Assembly (NCBI GenBank): GCA_945876095.1
Contig: CAMCMP010000002.1
Coordinates: forward strand, 119,457-183,456
Direction: 5' to 3'
Origin: Chitinophaga pinensis
GTDB taxonomy: Bacteria > Bacteroidota > Bacteroidia > Chitinophagales > Chitinophagaceae
DNA: 64,000 nucleotides
Part shown: positions 32,655 through 41,922 of the stretch, one piece after another
Numbering within the stretch: the first letter of the stretch is position 1
How the letters are laid out: each line of letters opens with the position of its first letter
Program-made: the position numbers and the translations under genes
Notes under the pieces: model-generated
The model's input: the letters and a program-made list of their open reading frames with translations, nothing else
Told to the model about the DNA's origin: nothing
Database searches by the model: none

Positions 32655-33020
32655 ATGAATAATGCTAGCGCACAAAACGAAAGGATACGTAAAATGATAT
32701 TTGCATCGGTGTATCCATTGTATCTAACCAAGGTGGAGAAGAAGGGCAGGACGAAGGAAGAATTGGATCAGGTGATCAATTGGTTGACAGGATTTGATAA
32801 TAGGCGACTGCAGGAAATGGTAGATAAAAAACTAAATTTTGAAACTTTTTTTGAACAGGCTACCATCAATGAAAAGGCGTATCTAATCACTGGAACCATT
32901 TGTGGGTATCGAGTTGAAGAAATTGAAGATAAACTTACCCAGCAAGTAAGGTATTTAGATAAGTTGGTAGATGAATTAGCAAAAGGAAAAAAGATGGAGA
33001 AAATTTTGCGCACCTCCTAA
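32655..33020 (+). CDS. DUF2200 family protein
   Basis: The product has 121 residues, is cytoplasmic and alpha-helical. The sequence RIRKMIFASVYPLYLTKVEKKGRTKEELDQVINWLTGF and AYLITGTICGYRVEEIEDKLTQQVRYLDKLVDELAKGKKMEKILR match the DUF2200 family along its whole length. The function is unknown. Directly behind its stop codon lies a run of CCCTAAA-containing direct repeats. Confidence 0.92.
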   Translation: MNNASAQNERIRKMIFASVYPLYLTKVEKKGRTKEELDQVINWLTGFDNRRLQEMVDKKLNFETFFEQATINEKAYLITGTICGYRVEEIEDKLTQQVRYLDKLVDELAKGKKMEKILRTS

Positions 33021-33186
33021 ACCCCTAAACCCCTAAACCCGAATTAAAAAGTACAAACAATAATAATCCTCCCCTAAACCCGAATTAAAAAACTCAAACA
33101 ATTATCCTACTCCCCTAAACTCCTAAACCCGAATTTAAAGGACAAACTATAATTATACCCGCCTAAACCCGCATTAAAAAAAAACG
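33017..33186. repeat. CCCTAAACCC-containing direct repeats
   Basis: Four imperfect units of about 45-50 bases share CCTAAACCCGAATTAAAAA (the last has GCATT) followed by an ACAAACAATAAT-like AT-rich part. The first and third units carry extra tandem CCCCTAAA heptamers or octamers. The block fills the space between the DUF2200 gene and the O-antigen-ligase-like gene. Confidence 0.8.
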
Positions 33187-33246
33187 CATAAATTAGCACA
33201 TTGATCCGAACTGAATGGTTCAAAGATTATATAAATATTTTTTCTT

Positions 33247-35586
33247 ATGGGTATAAAGGATAGTAAAGGTTTAGTAGGCGCATTGGTATCGATCCTGTTT
33301 TTACTAGTTCATTTCGTTTCAGATTTTGGCGGTGCCGATGTGATGGGGGCGCAATGGCTCTATGTTTGCGTGGTTGATTTATTGGTGTTATTGTATATTT
33401 TTTTTAATAGAGAAATTTATAAAACTGCTATTCTTGAAGTTTTTAAATATAAATTTTCTATCCTTTATTCCTTCTTGGTAATTTGGGCAATCGCTTCCTA
33501 TTTTTATGCGATCAATGCGGTTGAATCTTTGGTTACACTGGCTAGATTATTTTCTACTTATTTAGCATTTATCCAAATTGCTATTTTATTCTATAAAAAG
33601 GATTTACATTATGTTTTCAATATTATTTCTTTTTCAATCGCATTTATTTTACTCTGGGATTCCATCTATATTTTAAATGGGTTTTCAAATAATATGGTTG
33701 AAAAAACACTTGATGCAAATATTGTTAGCCTGACAGGTAATCATGGCAATAAAAATGTAATGGCAGCCAGTCTGCTCATAAAGTTTCCCTTTGTATTATG
33801 GATCATTATCAATTACAAATCATTTGTCAAAATAATGGGTCTTGCTGTTTTGACTATTGGGATTATTGCCTTGTTTATCATGAACACTCGGTCAACTTAT
33901 GTTGGCTTGGGATTAATTTTGTTCATCTTTTCTATTTCTACCATTGTGATGATTGGCAAAAGCAATATTAAAAAGATGTTAATGCAATTGTCTTTTTTTA
34001 TTGGGCCGATTATAATTGGTTTTTTCGTAGCTAATATGTTATTGTCTAATGCCGTTCAAATGCAAGATTTTCAGGGTGGTTATGGTACGGTGACTAAGAG
34101 AATGGCGGATATCAATGTGCAAAGCGAACAGGGGAGTAGAATTCATCTTTGGAAAGGTGCCATTGATTATGCAATCAAACATCCTATCATTGGTGCTGGT
34201 TTTGGTAATTGGAAACTAGCTTCTATTCCATATGAAAAAGAATTTACCAACGATTTATTTGTGCCTTATCATTGTCACAATGATTTTATAGAAATGTTTG
34301 ACGACCTTGGCATATTGGGTGGCCTTGCATTTGGATTGATGTTTTTATTGGTACCAATTTTTACTTTTAAAATTTGGCGGAATAAAGAAAATCCGTCTTA
34401 TTGGTTACCGGCTACCCTATCTTTTATGGCGGTCAGTTGTTATGCGGTGGATGCCTTATTAAATTTTCCAGCAGAGCGACCTGCCATGCAAATGATGTTA
34501 GTGATTTCAGCAGCGTTGGTATTTATGCCGATTGGTTATATTAAAAAACCATCAAGAGGAATAAATTTATTTCAAAAGTTCTTACCAATCTTATTTTTTA
34601 TTCTTTCTCTAGCCCTTATTGTTCCTTCTATTTATATCGCTCAACAAACGTATACCTCTTTAAAAATTCAGAAGTTCGTAATGGGTGAAATTGATTCTGA
34701 TCCTAAAATGTCATTGGAAGAAGTGAAGGCTGGATTCCCTGAAATACCTAATTTATCTACTTCTACGCTTCCTATTAAAGGGTTGATTGCTCGTTATGAA
34801 TTTAGAGATAAACATTATGAAGAGGCGCTGAAGTTATTAAAAGAAAGCGAAGGGGTAAATCCTTATTTGCATTACAATGATTTTATAAGAACGGCTGTTT
34901 ATGTAGACAAACAAAAAATGGATAGTGTGGCATTTTTTGCAAAGAGAGCTTTTTATAATTGGCCAAGGGCAACTAGTTATTACAGCAACATGATGTTTAG
35001 TGCTGCCAAAACCAAGGATTCCAATGAAATTAAAAAAGCCTATCAACTCTATTCAAAATATAGGGCAGGTGGCGTGGCAGATTCAAAGTATTTATTGGCC
35101 CTGTATGAAGTGAAAGGATTTGCTGATAAGGCGATGATGGACTTATTGGATTCAAGCAAAAAAAGATATCCCAATGATAGTACTGAATTAGAAAAAGTAA
35201 GTAGTTTCTTTTATAAAGGAGGCACTGTTCAAGGATCTAGCATTTTGAATGGCTTTACTAAAAGCGGTTTGGATGCTTTTGTTAAACAGCAATATTCAAA
35301 AGCGGCTGAATTTTATATGCAAGCGATTAAGTTAGATCCTAATAACTATACCCATTATGAAAACGTAGGTATTTGTTTTTATATGAATCAAAATTATTCG
35401 AAAGGACTTCCTTATTTCCAAAAAGCTATTCAATATGCTTCTGCCACGACAGGGAAATCAGAATTTTACTTAGCGATGTGTTTTATTCCACTTAATAATA
35501 ACAAGGATGCTTGTACCGCTCTCAATTCAGCTAAGAAAAAAGGATATCCAGGTGTAGATGAATACATCAGCAAATATTGTAAGTAG
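33247..35586 (+). CDS. O-antigen ligase-like membrane protein with C-terminal TPR domain
   Basis: The product has 779 residues. The first 460 or so form about 12 membrane helices with the Wzy_C/O-antigen ligase signature: RIHLWKGAIDYAIKHPIIGAGFGNWK followed by the large periplasmic segment with YHCHNDFIEMFDDLGILGG. The C-terminal 300 residues are TPR-like helices (for example AAEFYMQAIKLDPNNYTHYENVGICFYMNQNYSKGLPYFQKAIQYA). Members transfer or polymerise lipid-linked glycans in the inner membrane. Ligase and polymerase cannot be told apart by sequence alone. No other polysaccharide biosynthesis genes adjoin it. Confidence 0.9.
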   Translation: MGIKDSKGLVGALVSILFLLVHFVSDFGGADVMGAQWLYVCVVDLLVLLYIFFNREIYKTAILEVFKYKFSILYSFLVIWAIASYFYAINAVESLVTLARLFSTYLAFIQIAILFYKKDLHYVFNIISFSIAFILLWDSIYILNGFSNNMVEKTLDANIVSLTGNHGNKNVMAASLLIKFPFVLWIIINYKSFVKIMGLAVLTIGIIALFIMNTRSTYVGLGLILFIFSISTIVMIGKSNIKKMLMQLSFFIGPIIIGFFVANMLLSNAVQMQDFQGGYGTVTKRMADINVQSEQGSRIHLWKGAIDYAIKHPIIGAGFGNWKLASIPYEKEFTNDLFVPYHCHNDFIEMFDDLGILGGLAFGLMFLLVPIFTFKIWRNKENPSYWLPATLSFMAVSCYAVDALLNFPAERPAMQMMLVISAALVFMPIGYIKKPSRGINLFQKFLPILFFILSLALIVPSIYIAQQTYTSLKIQKFVMGEIDSDPKMSLEEVKAGFPEIPNLSTSTLPIKGLIARYEFRDKHYEEALKLLKESEGVNPYLHYNDFIRTAVYVDKQKMDSVAFFAKRAFYNWPRATSYYSNMMFSAAKTKDSNEIKKAYQLYSKYRAGGVADSKYLLALYEVKGFADKAMMDLLDSSKKRYPNDSTELEKVSSFFYKGGTVQGSSILNGFTKSGLDAFVKQQYSKAAEFYMQAIKLDPNNYTHYENVGICFYMNQNYSKGLPYFQKAIQYASATTGKSEFYLAMCFIPLNNNKDACTALNSAKKKGYPGVDEYISKYCK

Positions 35587-35661
35587 TTTTTTTTAATAAT
35601 TATTAAGTAGCAATTTTATGAATTTCAACTTTCATTTTAATAACAAATTAATTTAAAAATA

Positions 35662-37338
35662 ATGGCAAATAATATTTATGATGCTATTGTAATTGGTTCT
35701 GGAATTAGTGGAGGATGGGCTGCCAAAGAATTGTGTGAGAAAGGGTTGAAAACTTTGGTTTTAGAAAGAGGTAGAGATGTAGTGCATTTAAAAGATTATC
35801 CTACTGCCACAAAAAATCCATGGGATTTTGACCATGCCGGAAAAAAGACCATTGCATTAACAAAAAATAATCCGATCGTTAGTAAGTGTTATGCCTACAA
35901 CGAAACTTCAGAGCATTTTTTTGTTAAGGATGCTGAACATCCTTACATTCAAGAAAAGCCCTATGATTGGATAAGAGGTTATCAGGTAGGAGGAAAATCT
36001 TTATTGTGGGCTAGGCAAACGCAGCGGTGGAGTAAATATGATTTTGAAGGGCCTGCCCGTGATGGTTTTGGTGATTGGCCCATCCGATATAAAGACATCG
36101 AGCAATGGTATACCCATGTAGAATTATTTGCTGGCATCAGTGGTAATTATGATAAACTAGATACCTTACCCGATGGATCTTTTTTGCCTGCATGGCAAAT
36201 GAATACTGTAGAAAAACAGATGCAAACTAATATCATGAAAAAGTTTGCTGATCGATCTGTCATTCAAGGTAGGTGTGCTCATTTAACTGAACCTCAGCCT
36301 ATTCATATTGAACAAGGAAGACAAGCTTGTCAAGCGCGTTCATTGTGTGAAAGAGGTTGTCCATTTGGTGGATATTTTAGTTCCAATGCATCAACGATTC
36401 CTTGGGCACAAAAGACGGGTAATTTAACACTACAGCCTAACTCAGTAGTGCATTCTATTATTTATGATGAGGCTACACAAAAAGCCAAGGGCGTTAGAGT
36501 GATTGATAGCATTACAAAAAAAGCAACAGAGTATTTCGCTAAAATAATTTTTGTAAATGCCTCCACTTTAAATACCAATTTAATTTTATTAAATTCTATT
36601 TCTAAACGTTTTCCTAATGGCTTAGGAAACGACAATGGTTTATTGGGAAAATATATTGCCTTTCATAATTATCGCGGAAGTCTATCTGCTACCGTGGATG
36701 GAAATTTAGATCAATATTATTATGGTCGTCGTCCTACGCAGCCGATGATGCCTAATTTTAGAAATGTTCACAAACAAGAAACTGATTTCTTGAGAGGATA
36801 CATGGTATTTTTTGGAGCCGGAAGATCTAAAGCATCCGCCGAAGGTATTGGTGCTGAGTTTAAAGATAAGAGTACCGAGTTAGGAGGTTGGCATGTATCG
36901 ATGATGATGCAAGGTGAAACGATTCCTAAAGAATCGAATCATGTTAGATTAAGTACTGATAAAGTGGATGAGTGGGGAATTCCTCAATTGATTACCTCTA
37001 TTGGATATGATGAAAATGATGAGCGTTTATTAAAAGATTTTTTACAAGTAGGCGCTGAATTATTAGATGCGGCGGGTTGTAAAAATATTAGTTCATGGGA
37101 TTCAAAGCAATCGCCTGGCTTGGATATTCATGAAATGGGAGGGGTAAGAATGGGCAATGATCCTAAAACCTCTTTGTTAAATAGTTGGAATCAGCTGCAC
37201 CATTGCAAAAATGTATTTGTTACGGATGGTGCTTGTATGACCAGTACCAGTACTCAAAATCCTTCGCTAACATTCATGGCCCTTACTGCTAGGGCTGCAA
37301 ACTATGCAGTAGCGGCATTAAAAAAAGGGGATTTATAA
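35662..37338 (+). CDS. GMC-family FAD-dependent oxidoreductase
   Basis: The product has 558 residues. The N-terminal FAD motif is AIVIGSGISGGWAAKELCEKGLKTLVLERG, the GMC-typical segment is GYQVGGKSLLWARQTQRWS, and the C-terminus has HEMGGVRMG and VFVTDGACMTSTSTQNPSLTFMALTARAANYAV with the usual Asn-Pro substrate-site residues. Such proteins often form the large subunit of periplasmic sugar or alcohol dehydrogenases with a small Tat-exported subunit 3; no such partner is adjacent here and no signal peptide is seen. It may oxidise sugars or polyols. Confidence 0.93.
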   Translation: MANNIYDAIVIGSGISGGWAAKELCEKGLKTLVLERGRDVVHLKDYPTATKNPWDFDHAGKKTIALTKNNPIVSKCYAYNETSEHFFVKDAEHPYIQEKPYDWIRGYQVGGKSLLWARQTQRWSKYDFEGPARDGFGDWPIRYKDIEQWYTHVELFAGISGNYDKLDTLPDGSFLPAWQMNTVEKQMQTNIMKKFADRSVIQGRCAHLTEPQPIHIEQGRQACQARSLCERGCPFGGYFSSNASTIPWAQKTGNLTLQPNSVVHSIIYDEATQKAKGVRVIDSITKKATEYFAKIIFVNASTLNTNLILLNSISKRFPNGLGNDNGLLGKYIAFHNYRGSLSATVDGNLDQYYYGRRPTQPMMPNFRNVHKQETDFLRGYMVFFGAGRSKASAEGIGAEFKDKSTELGGWHVSMMMQGETIPKESNHVRLSTDKVDEWGIPQLITSIGYDENDERLLKDFLQVGAELLDAAGCKNISSWDSKQSPGLDIHEMGGVRMGNDPKTSLLNSWNQLHHCKNVFVTDGACMTSTSTQNPSLTFMALTARAANYAVAALKKGDL

Positions 37339-37405
37339 AAGCATTTGATTAGGGGTTAGTTTTTCTTAAAGATTAACAAAATCTACTGAGTAGTATATTT
37401 TACTA

Positions 37406-37438
37406 TTTGTTTATTTCAGGAGATAGCCTTTACCTTTG
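37406..37438 (+). promoter_or_regulatory. Bacteroidetes -33/-7 promoter of the HYC_CC_PP-type gene
   Basis: TTTG (37406-37409), 21 bases, then TACCTTTG (37431-37438) fits the TTTG/TAnnTTTG pattern well. The -7 box ends four bases before the GTG chosen as start, which suggests a leaderless transcript. Confidence 0.7.
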
Positions 37439-37442
37439 TACT

Positions 37443-37826
37443 GTGAAGAAATTAATAGTCATATTATTATTGATCGTTTATTCTGCTTCTGCTATTGGTA
37501 CCACTATCAATATGCATTACTGCATGAATAAAATTAGTGACTGGTCTTTTTCTAGTAAAAAAAAGGACAAATGTGCCAAATGCGGTATGTCTAATAATGG
37601 TTGTTGTAAGGATGAAAAAAAGGAAATTAAAATATCTTCGGATCAACAGAAAGCTGAATATGCTCAAAATGTAAAGTTCAACATAGGGGTATTAATTAAT
37701 CACCAATTTACATTCCCTACTAAAAATTTGTTTTCTATCAATAAGTCCTATCTGGCTTATTTGCATTCACCTCCCTTAATTCTCCAAGAGAATAAACAAG
37801 CCTTCTATTCTATTTTTTTAATTTGA
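37443..37826 (+). CDS. Small secreted cysteine-rich protein, HYC_CC_PP type
   Basis: The product has about 127 residues from the GTG at 37443: VKKLIVILLLIVYSASAIGTTINMHYCMNKISDW, then KKKDKCAKCGMSNNGCCKDEKKE, and a Pro-Pro near the end (YLHSPPLIL). The HYC, CC and PP elements define a Bacteroidetes family usually encoded beside metal-related TonB-dependent receptors. The Cys-rich centre suggests binding of copper or another soft metal. The frame is open to 37407, but the promoter overlaps that part and the signal peptide begins at the GTG. It is followed after about 55 bases by the HMA-containing receptor. Confidence 0.85.
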   Translation: MKKLIVILLLIVYSASAIGTTINMHYCMNKISDWSFSSKKKDKCAKCGMSNNGCCKDEKKEIKISSDQQKAEYAQNVKFNIGVLINHQFTFPTKNLFSINKSYLAYLHSPPLILQENKQAFYSIFLI

Positions 37827-37880
37827 TTCTAGTCGACAATTAATAGTATTTCTATTTAATAATCGATTAAAGAATCAATC

Positions 37881-40433
37881 ATGAAATTTCATCAATATTT
37901 ACTATTGCTATTTTTGGTATTTGCCAATCAAGTAATTTTTGCACAAGATCTAAATAGCGGAACCATTTCATCCACTAGTTTCAAAGTATTTGGAGCATGT
38001 GATCAATGTAAAAATCGAATTGAAGCGGCACTTAAAATAAAAGGTGTTAAGGTAGCTAATTGGGATGTTGACACAAAAATTTTAGCACTGGAGTACAATG
38101 CTGCTCAAATCTCTCTTGAAAAAATTCAAAATAAAATTTTATCTGTTGGTCATGATTTATTCGACAAAAAAGCGAAAGATATTATTTACAAGGAATTACC
38201 CGATTGTTGTCATTATCGAGATACAGAACTGGCAGAAATGGTTCATCAAGTTTCCATGGATACTATTAAGGGAGTGGTTTTACAAGATAATACCAATGGT
38301 AAATTCGAGCCTTTAGCAAATGCAACCATTCATTGGTTAGGTGCTACTGCAGGCGTTGTTACAGATAGCTTAGGAGTTTTTGCTATTCAATCAAATAGTA
38401 TTACTCAACGGTTGATCGTTAGTTATGCTGGTTACAAAGCTGATACGATATCAGTTGTAAACGCTAATGATTTAAAAATAATTTTAGCTACCAAAGGACA
38501 ATTGAATGAAGTGACTATTTTTAGTCGTAAGATGACTAGCTATATTCCTAATTTAAATCCTATCAGAACACAAATTATGACGGGCTCGGAATTATTAAAA
38601 GCTGCCTGTTGTAATTTAAGCGAGAGTTTTGAAACCAATCCATCGGTGGATGTATCTTATAATGATGCGGTAACGGGTTCAAAACAAATTCAATTATTAG
38701 GATTGAGTGGAAACTACACTCAATTAACGGTAGAGAATCTGCCAGGACCAAGAGGCTTAGCCACACCATTGGGTTTGAATTCAATTGCTGGTCCTTGGAT
38801 TGAAAGTATTCAATTGACCAAAGGAGTGGGTTCGGTAGCGAATGGATTTGAAAGTATTGCTGGACAAATTAATGTTGAATTAAAAAAGCCGGAGACTGCA
38901 GAAAAATTATTAGGCAATATTTATATCAATGGTTTGGGTAAAACTGATTTGAACTTAAGTCTAGCTAATAAAATCAATTCAAAATGGTCTACAGCATTAT
39001 TGCTCCATGATAATTTTTTAAATAATGCAATTGATATGAACGGTGACGGATTTAAAGATTTGCCGACTGGCAATGAGTTGAGTTTAGTGAACCGTTATAA
39101 ATTTGATAACAACAAAGGAACCCTTGCGCAGTTTGGAATAAAAGTTTTGAATGATAAAAAATTGGGAGGAGAAGTAAATTTTGATCCAGCTACCGATAAA
39201 AATACTTTAAATCATTATGGTTTAGAAATTAATACAGAAAGATATGAGTTGTTCGGAAAGATGGGGTATGTGTTTCCTCAGCAAAAGTATAAGAGCATTG
39301 GATTACAAGTGGATGCAATCAATCATAATCAGGAATCCTATTTTGGTTTAACCAATTACAATGCCAAGCAGAAAAGTCTTTATGGTAATTTAATTTATCA
39401 ATCTATCATTCGTTCCACTATTCATAAGTTTAGAACGGGTCTAAGTTTTCAATATGATCAATACCAAGAAGATTTTAATTTCAACAACTATTCTCGAAAG
39501 GAGGTAGTGCCTGGTACTTTCTTTGAATATACCTATACGCCAAATGACAAATGGAGTATGGTAGCAGGAATAAGAGCTGATCATAATAATTTGTATGGTG
39601 CATTTGTAACGCCTAGATTTAATATGCGATATGAGCCAATCACCGGAACTACCATTCGATTGAGTGCAGGTAGAGGCCAAAGAACGGCCAATATTTTTGC
39701 AGAAAATAACAGTGTTTTTGTAAGTGCTAGACAAGTAACTATCGCTCCAAGTATTGCTGGTGCAGCGTATGGATTAAATCCGGAAATAGCCTGGAACAAA
39801 GGGATTAGTGTAGATCAAAAATTTAATTTTTTAGGGAATAGCGCTACCCTCGGGTTAGACTATTTTAGAAATGATTTTAACAATCAAGTTTTGGTTGATT
39901 TAGAAAATATAAGATTGGTTCAATTTTATAATTTAGATGGTAAATCATACTCGAATAGTTTTCAAGCTGAATTAAATATTGAGCCGATTAAAAAATTAGA
40001 TTTAAGATTGGCGTATAGATACTTTGATGTTAAGCAAACTTATACAGGAAAATTATTGGAACGACCATTGATTGCTAAAGACCGGGCTTTTGTGAGCATT
40101 GATTATGCAACTGCTAATTACTGGAAATTTAATTATACCATTACTTACAATGGTAAAAAGAGAATACCCAACAGTTCGGATAATCCAGCTATGTATCAGC
40201 TTTCAAATTATTCACCTAGTTTTTTATTAATGAATGCACAAGTGAGTAAAACATTCAATAAAAATTATCCGATGGATATTTATATGGGAGTAGAAAATAT
40301 CGCTAATTATTTTCAGCAGAATACTATATTGGCCGCCTCTACACCGTTTAGCGCCTATTTTGATGCGTCAATGGTTTGGGGGCCTACGTATGGAAGAATG
40401 TTATATTTTGGATGGAGAATAAAAATTAAATAA
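37881..40433 (+). CDS. TonB-dependent receptor with N-terminal heavy-metal-associated (HMA) domain
   Basis: The product has 850 residues and lies in the outer membrane. A signal peptide (1-21, ending IFAQ) precedes an HMA domain (about 32-95) with the metal-binding CDQC at Cys40 and Cys43 (KVFGACDQCKNRIEAALKIKGV). A carboxypeptidase-regulatory-like domain (about 135-205), a plug (about 225-335, LKAACCNLSESFETNPSVDVSYNDAVTG) and a 22-strand-type barrel follow. The presence of a CxxC HMA domain on a receptor points to uptake or handling of copper or a related cation. It forms a two-gene unit with the HYC_CC_PP-type protein. Confidence 0.92.
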   Translation: MKFHQYLLLLFLVFANQVIFAQDLNSGTISSTSFKVFGACDQCKNRIEAALKIKGVKVANWDVDTKILALEYNAAQISLEKIQNKILSVGHDLFDKKAKDIIYKELPDCCHYRDTELAEMVHQVSMDTIKGVVLQDNTNGKFEPLANATIHWLGATAGVVTDSLGVFAIQSNSITQRLIVSYAGYKADTISVVNANDLKIILATKGQLNEVTIFSRKMTSYIPNLNPIRTQIMTGSELLKAACCNLSESFETNPSVDVSYNDAVTGSKQIQLLGLSGNYTQLTVENLPGPRGLATPLGLNSIAGPWIESIQLTKGVGSVANGFESIAGQINVELKKPETAEKLLGNIYINGLGKTDLNLSLANKINSKWSTALLLHDNFLNNAIDMNGDGFKDLPTGNELSLVNRYKFDNNKGTLAQFGIKVLNDKKLGGEVNFDPATDKNTLNHYGLEINTERYELFGKMGYVFPQQKYKSIGLQVDAINHNQESYFGLTNYNAKQKSLYGNLIYQSIIRSTIHKFRTGLSFQYDQYQEDFNFNNYSRKEVVPGTFFEYTYTPNDKWSMVAGIRADHNNLYGAFVTPRFNMRYEPITGTTIRLSAGRGQRTANIFAENNSVFVSARQVTIAPSIAGAAYGLNPEIAWNKGISVDQKFNFLGNSATLGLDYFRNDFNNQVLVDLENIRLVQFYNLDGKSYSNSFQAELNIEPIKKLDLRLAYRYFDVKQTYTGKLLERPLIAKDRAFVSIDYATANYWKFNYTITYNGKKRIPNSSDNPAMYQLSNYSPSFLLMNAQVSKTFNKNYPMDIYMGVENIANYFQQNTILAASTPFSAYFDASMVWGPTYGRMLYFGWRIKIK

Positions 40434-40440
40434 TAAATAT

Positions 40441-41892
40441 TTATTCTCCTCCATTTGTTTTCATTCCTTTTACTCTACCCCAATCGGGTTTGGTAATATC
40501 CAAATTATCATGGGTGTCTTTCATTTCTTTTATTAATAAAGACCTCAATGATTCTTTTGTTTTTGAAAATGAGGGTTTGTCAGATAAATCAGTTTTTTCC
40601 CATTTGTCTTTTTTTAAATCAAAAAGCTGTGTATGTAAAACTCCATTTACATTATATTCAATCAATTTAAATCCGTCTTGAGATTTAATACTTCTCATCC
40701 AATTACCATAAACATTATAGATATTCTTCCTGATGACTTCATTCGGTTGATTGAAAACTGGCAATAAACTTTTGCCCTCTACTGAAGTAGGCTGTGGTAT
40801 ATCCAAGTAGTTATAAATAGTAGGAGAGATATCGCTTAAATAATTAAATCCTTTGTAGATAGTACCCTTTGGAACCCCTTTACCTGCTATAATCATAGGT
40901 ACTCTGATGCTATGTTCATATAGGTTTTGCTTACCCAATAAACCATGCTGGCCAACGGCTAGGCCATTATCGCCTGCAAAAACAATGAGTGTATTTTCTT
41001 TCAAATGATTCTTTTCAAGCGCGTCTAAAATTCTTCCTACCTGAAAATCCATCTCGCTAATCATTCCGTAATACAAGGCGATCTCATTTTGTACAGCTTC
41101 GGTAGTTAATGGTCTTGGCAATAATTTTTCATCTCTTACTTTTAGATCTCCATTGTCAAATGGATGTTGGGGTAAAAAATTAGCTGGTACAGATATCGAT
41201 GCTGCTTTATATTTATTTTGATAAGCTGGAGGAGGAGTTCTAGGATCATGAGGAGAAGTAAAAGCTACATAACAAAAGAAAGGTTGTGATTTTGATTTCG
41301 TGCTATTCAAAAAATTGATCGCATTTTCAGCATATAGTTGGGTGCTAAAAGTATCGCTTCTTCTTTTTAATGACGTCGGATAAAGTCCGCTTGGATCATA
41401 TGGATACACCGTAGGATGCTCTTGCCCACCATCATCTTTAAAATGCATTCCCCCAAAAAATATATCTCCACCATCACTAAAAAACCGGTGATGTGAAGCC
41501 TTATCGCTATGCCATTTACCTGTGTGGTAGGTTGTATATCCCCTGGTGCGCAATACTTCTGGCAAACTTACTAGACTGTCAGGGATGGTTGAACCATCTC
41601 CTGGTAATCTATTTACATATCTTCCGGTCAGTAACATTACTCTACTTGGTATACAGATGGCACCTTGATGACCGCCCATCACATGGGTTTGTGAAAATAG
41701 CATTCCTTCTTTTGCCAATCGATCTAAATTGGGTGTATGAATTTCTTTGTTGCCTAAAATACTCAAGGTATTATAACTTTGGTCATCACTTAATATCACC
41801 AAAATGTTTTGAGCTTTGTCTTTTTTCTTTGTTTGTGCAAAAGAGCTATCCATTAAGGTTAAAAGACTAAGTAATACAAGGAGTTTTTTCAT
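40441..41892 (-). CDS. Secreted sulfatase (type I, formylglycine-dependent)
   Basis: The product has 483 residues with a signal peptide (1-20, ending SFAQ). The metal ligands DD (Asp36-Asp37 in ILSDDQ) and the formylglycine site Cys80 in CIPSR (CxPxR, the canonical form) are intact, followed by LLTGRY; GDNGLAVGQHGLLGKQNLYEHSIRVPMII gives the second metal-binding and substrate region. It hydrolyses sulfate esters, probably on glycans, in the periplasm or outside. It needs an anaerobic or aerobic sulfatase-maturating enzyme, which is not in the window. Thirty bases separate it from the FAD oxidoreductase gene upstream, so the two are likely co-transcribed. Confidence 0.93.
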   Translation of the reverse strand: MKKLLVLLSLLTLMDSSFAQTKKKDKAQNILVILSDDQSYNTLSILGNKEIHTPNLDRLAKEGMLFSQTHVMGGHQGAICIPSRVMLLTGRYVNRLPGDGSTIPDSLVSLPEVLRTRGYTTYHTGKWHSDKASHHRFFSDGGDIFFGGMHFKDDGGQEHPTVYPYDPSGLYPTSLKRRSDTFSTQLYAENAINFLNSTKSKSQPFFCYVAFTSPHDPRTPPPAYQNKYKAASISVPANFLPQHPFDNGDLKVRDEKLLPRPLTTEAVQNEIALYYGMISEMDFQVGRILDALEKNHLKENTLIVFAGDNGLAVGQHGLLGKQNLYEHSIRVPMIIAGKGVPKGTIYKGFNYLSDISPTIYNYLDIPQPTSVEGKSLLPVFNQPNEVIRKNIYNVYGNWMRSIKSQDGFKLIEYNVNGVLHTQLFDLKKDKWEKTDLSDKPSFSKTKESLRSLLIKEMKDTHDNLDITKPDWGRVKGMKTNGGE

Positions 41893-41922
41893 TTTGATAT
41901 ATTATTTTTTGACTACCGCATT

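Noticed and set aside
41493..41870. 125-codon ORF antisense to the sulfatase gene
   Set aside because: It lies fully inside a well-supported sulfatase gene on the other strand and shows no signal or family; typical shadow frame.
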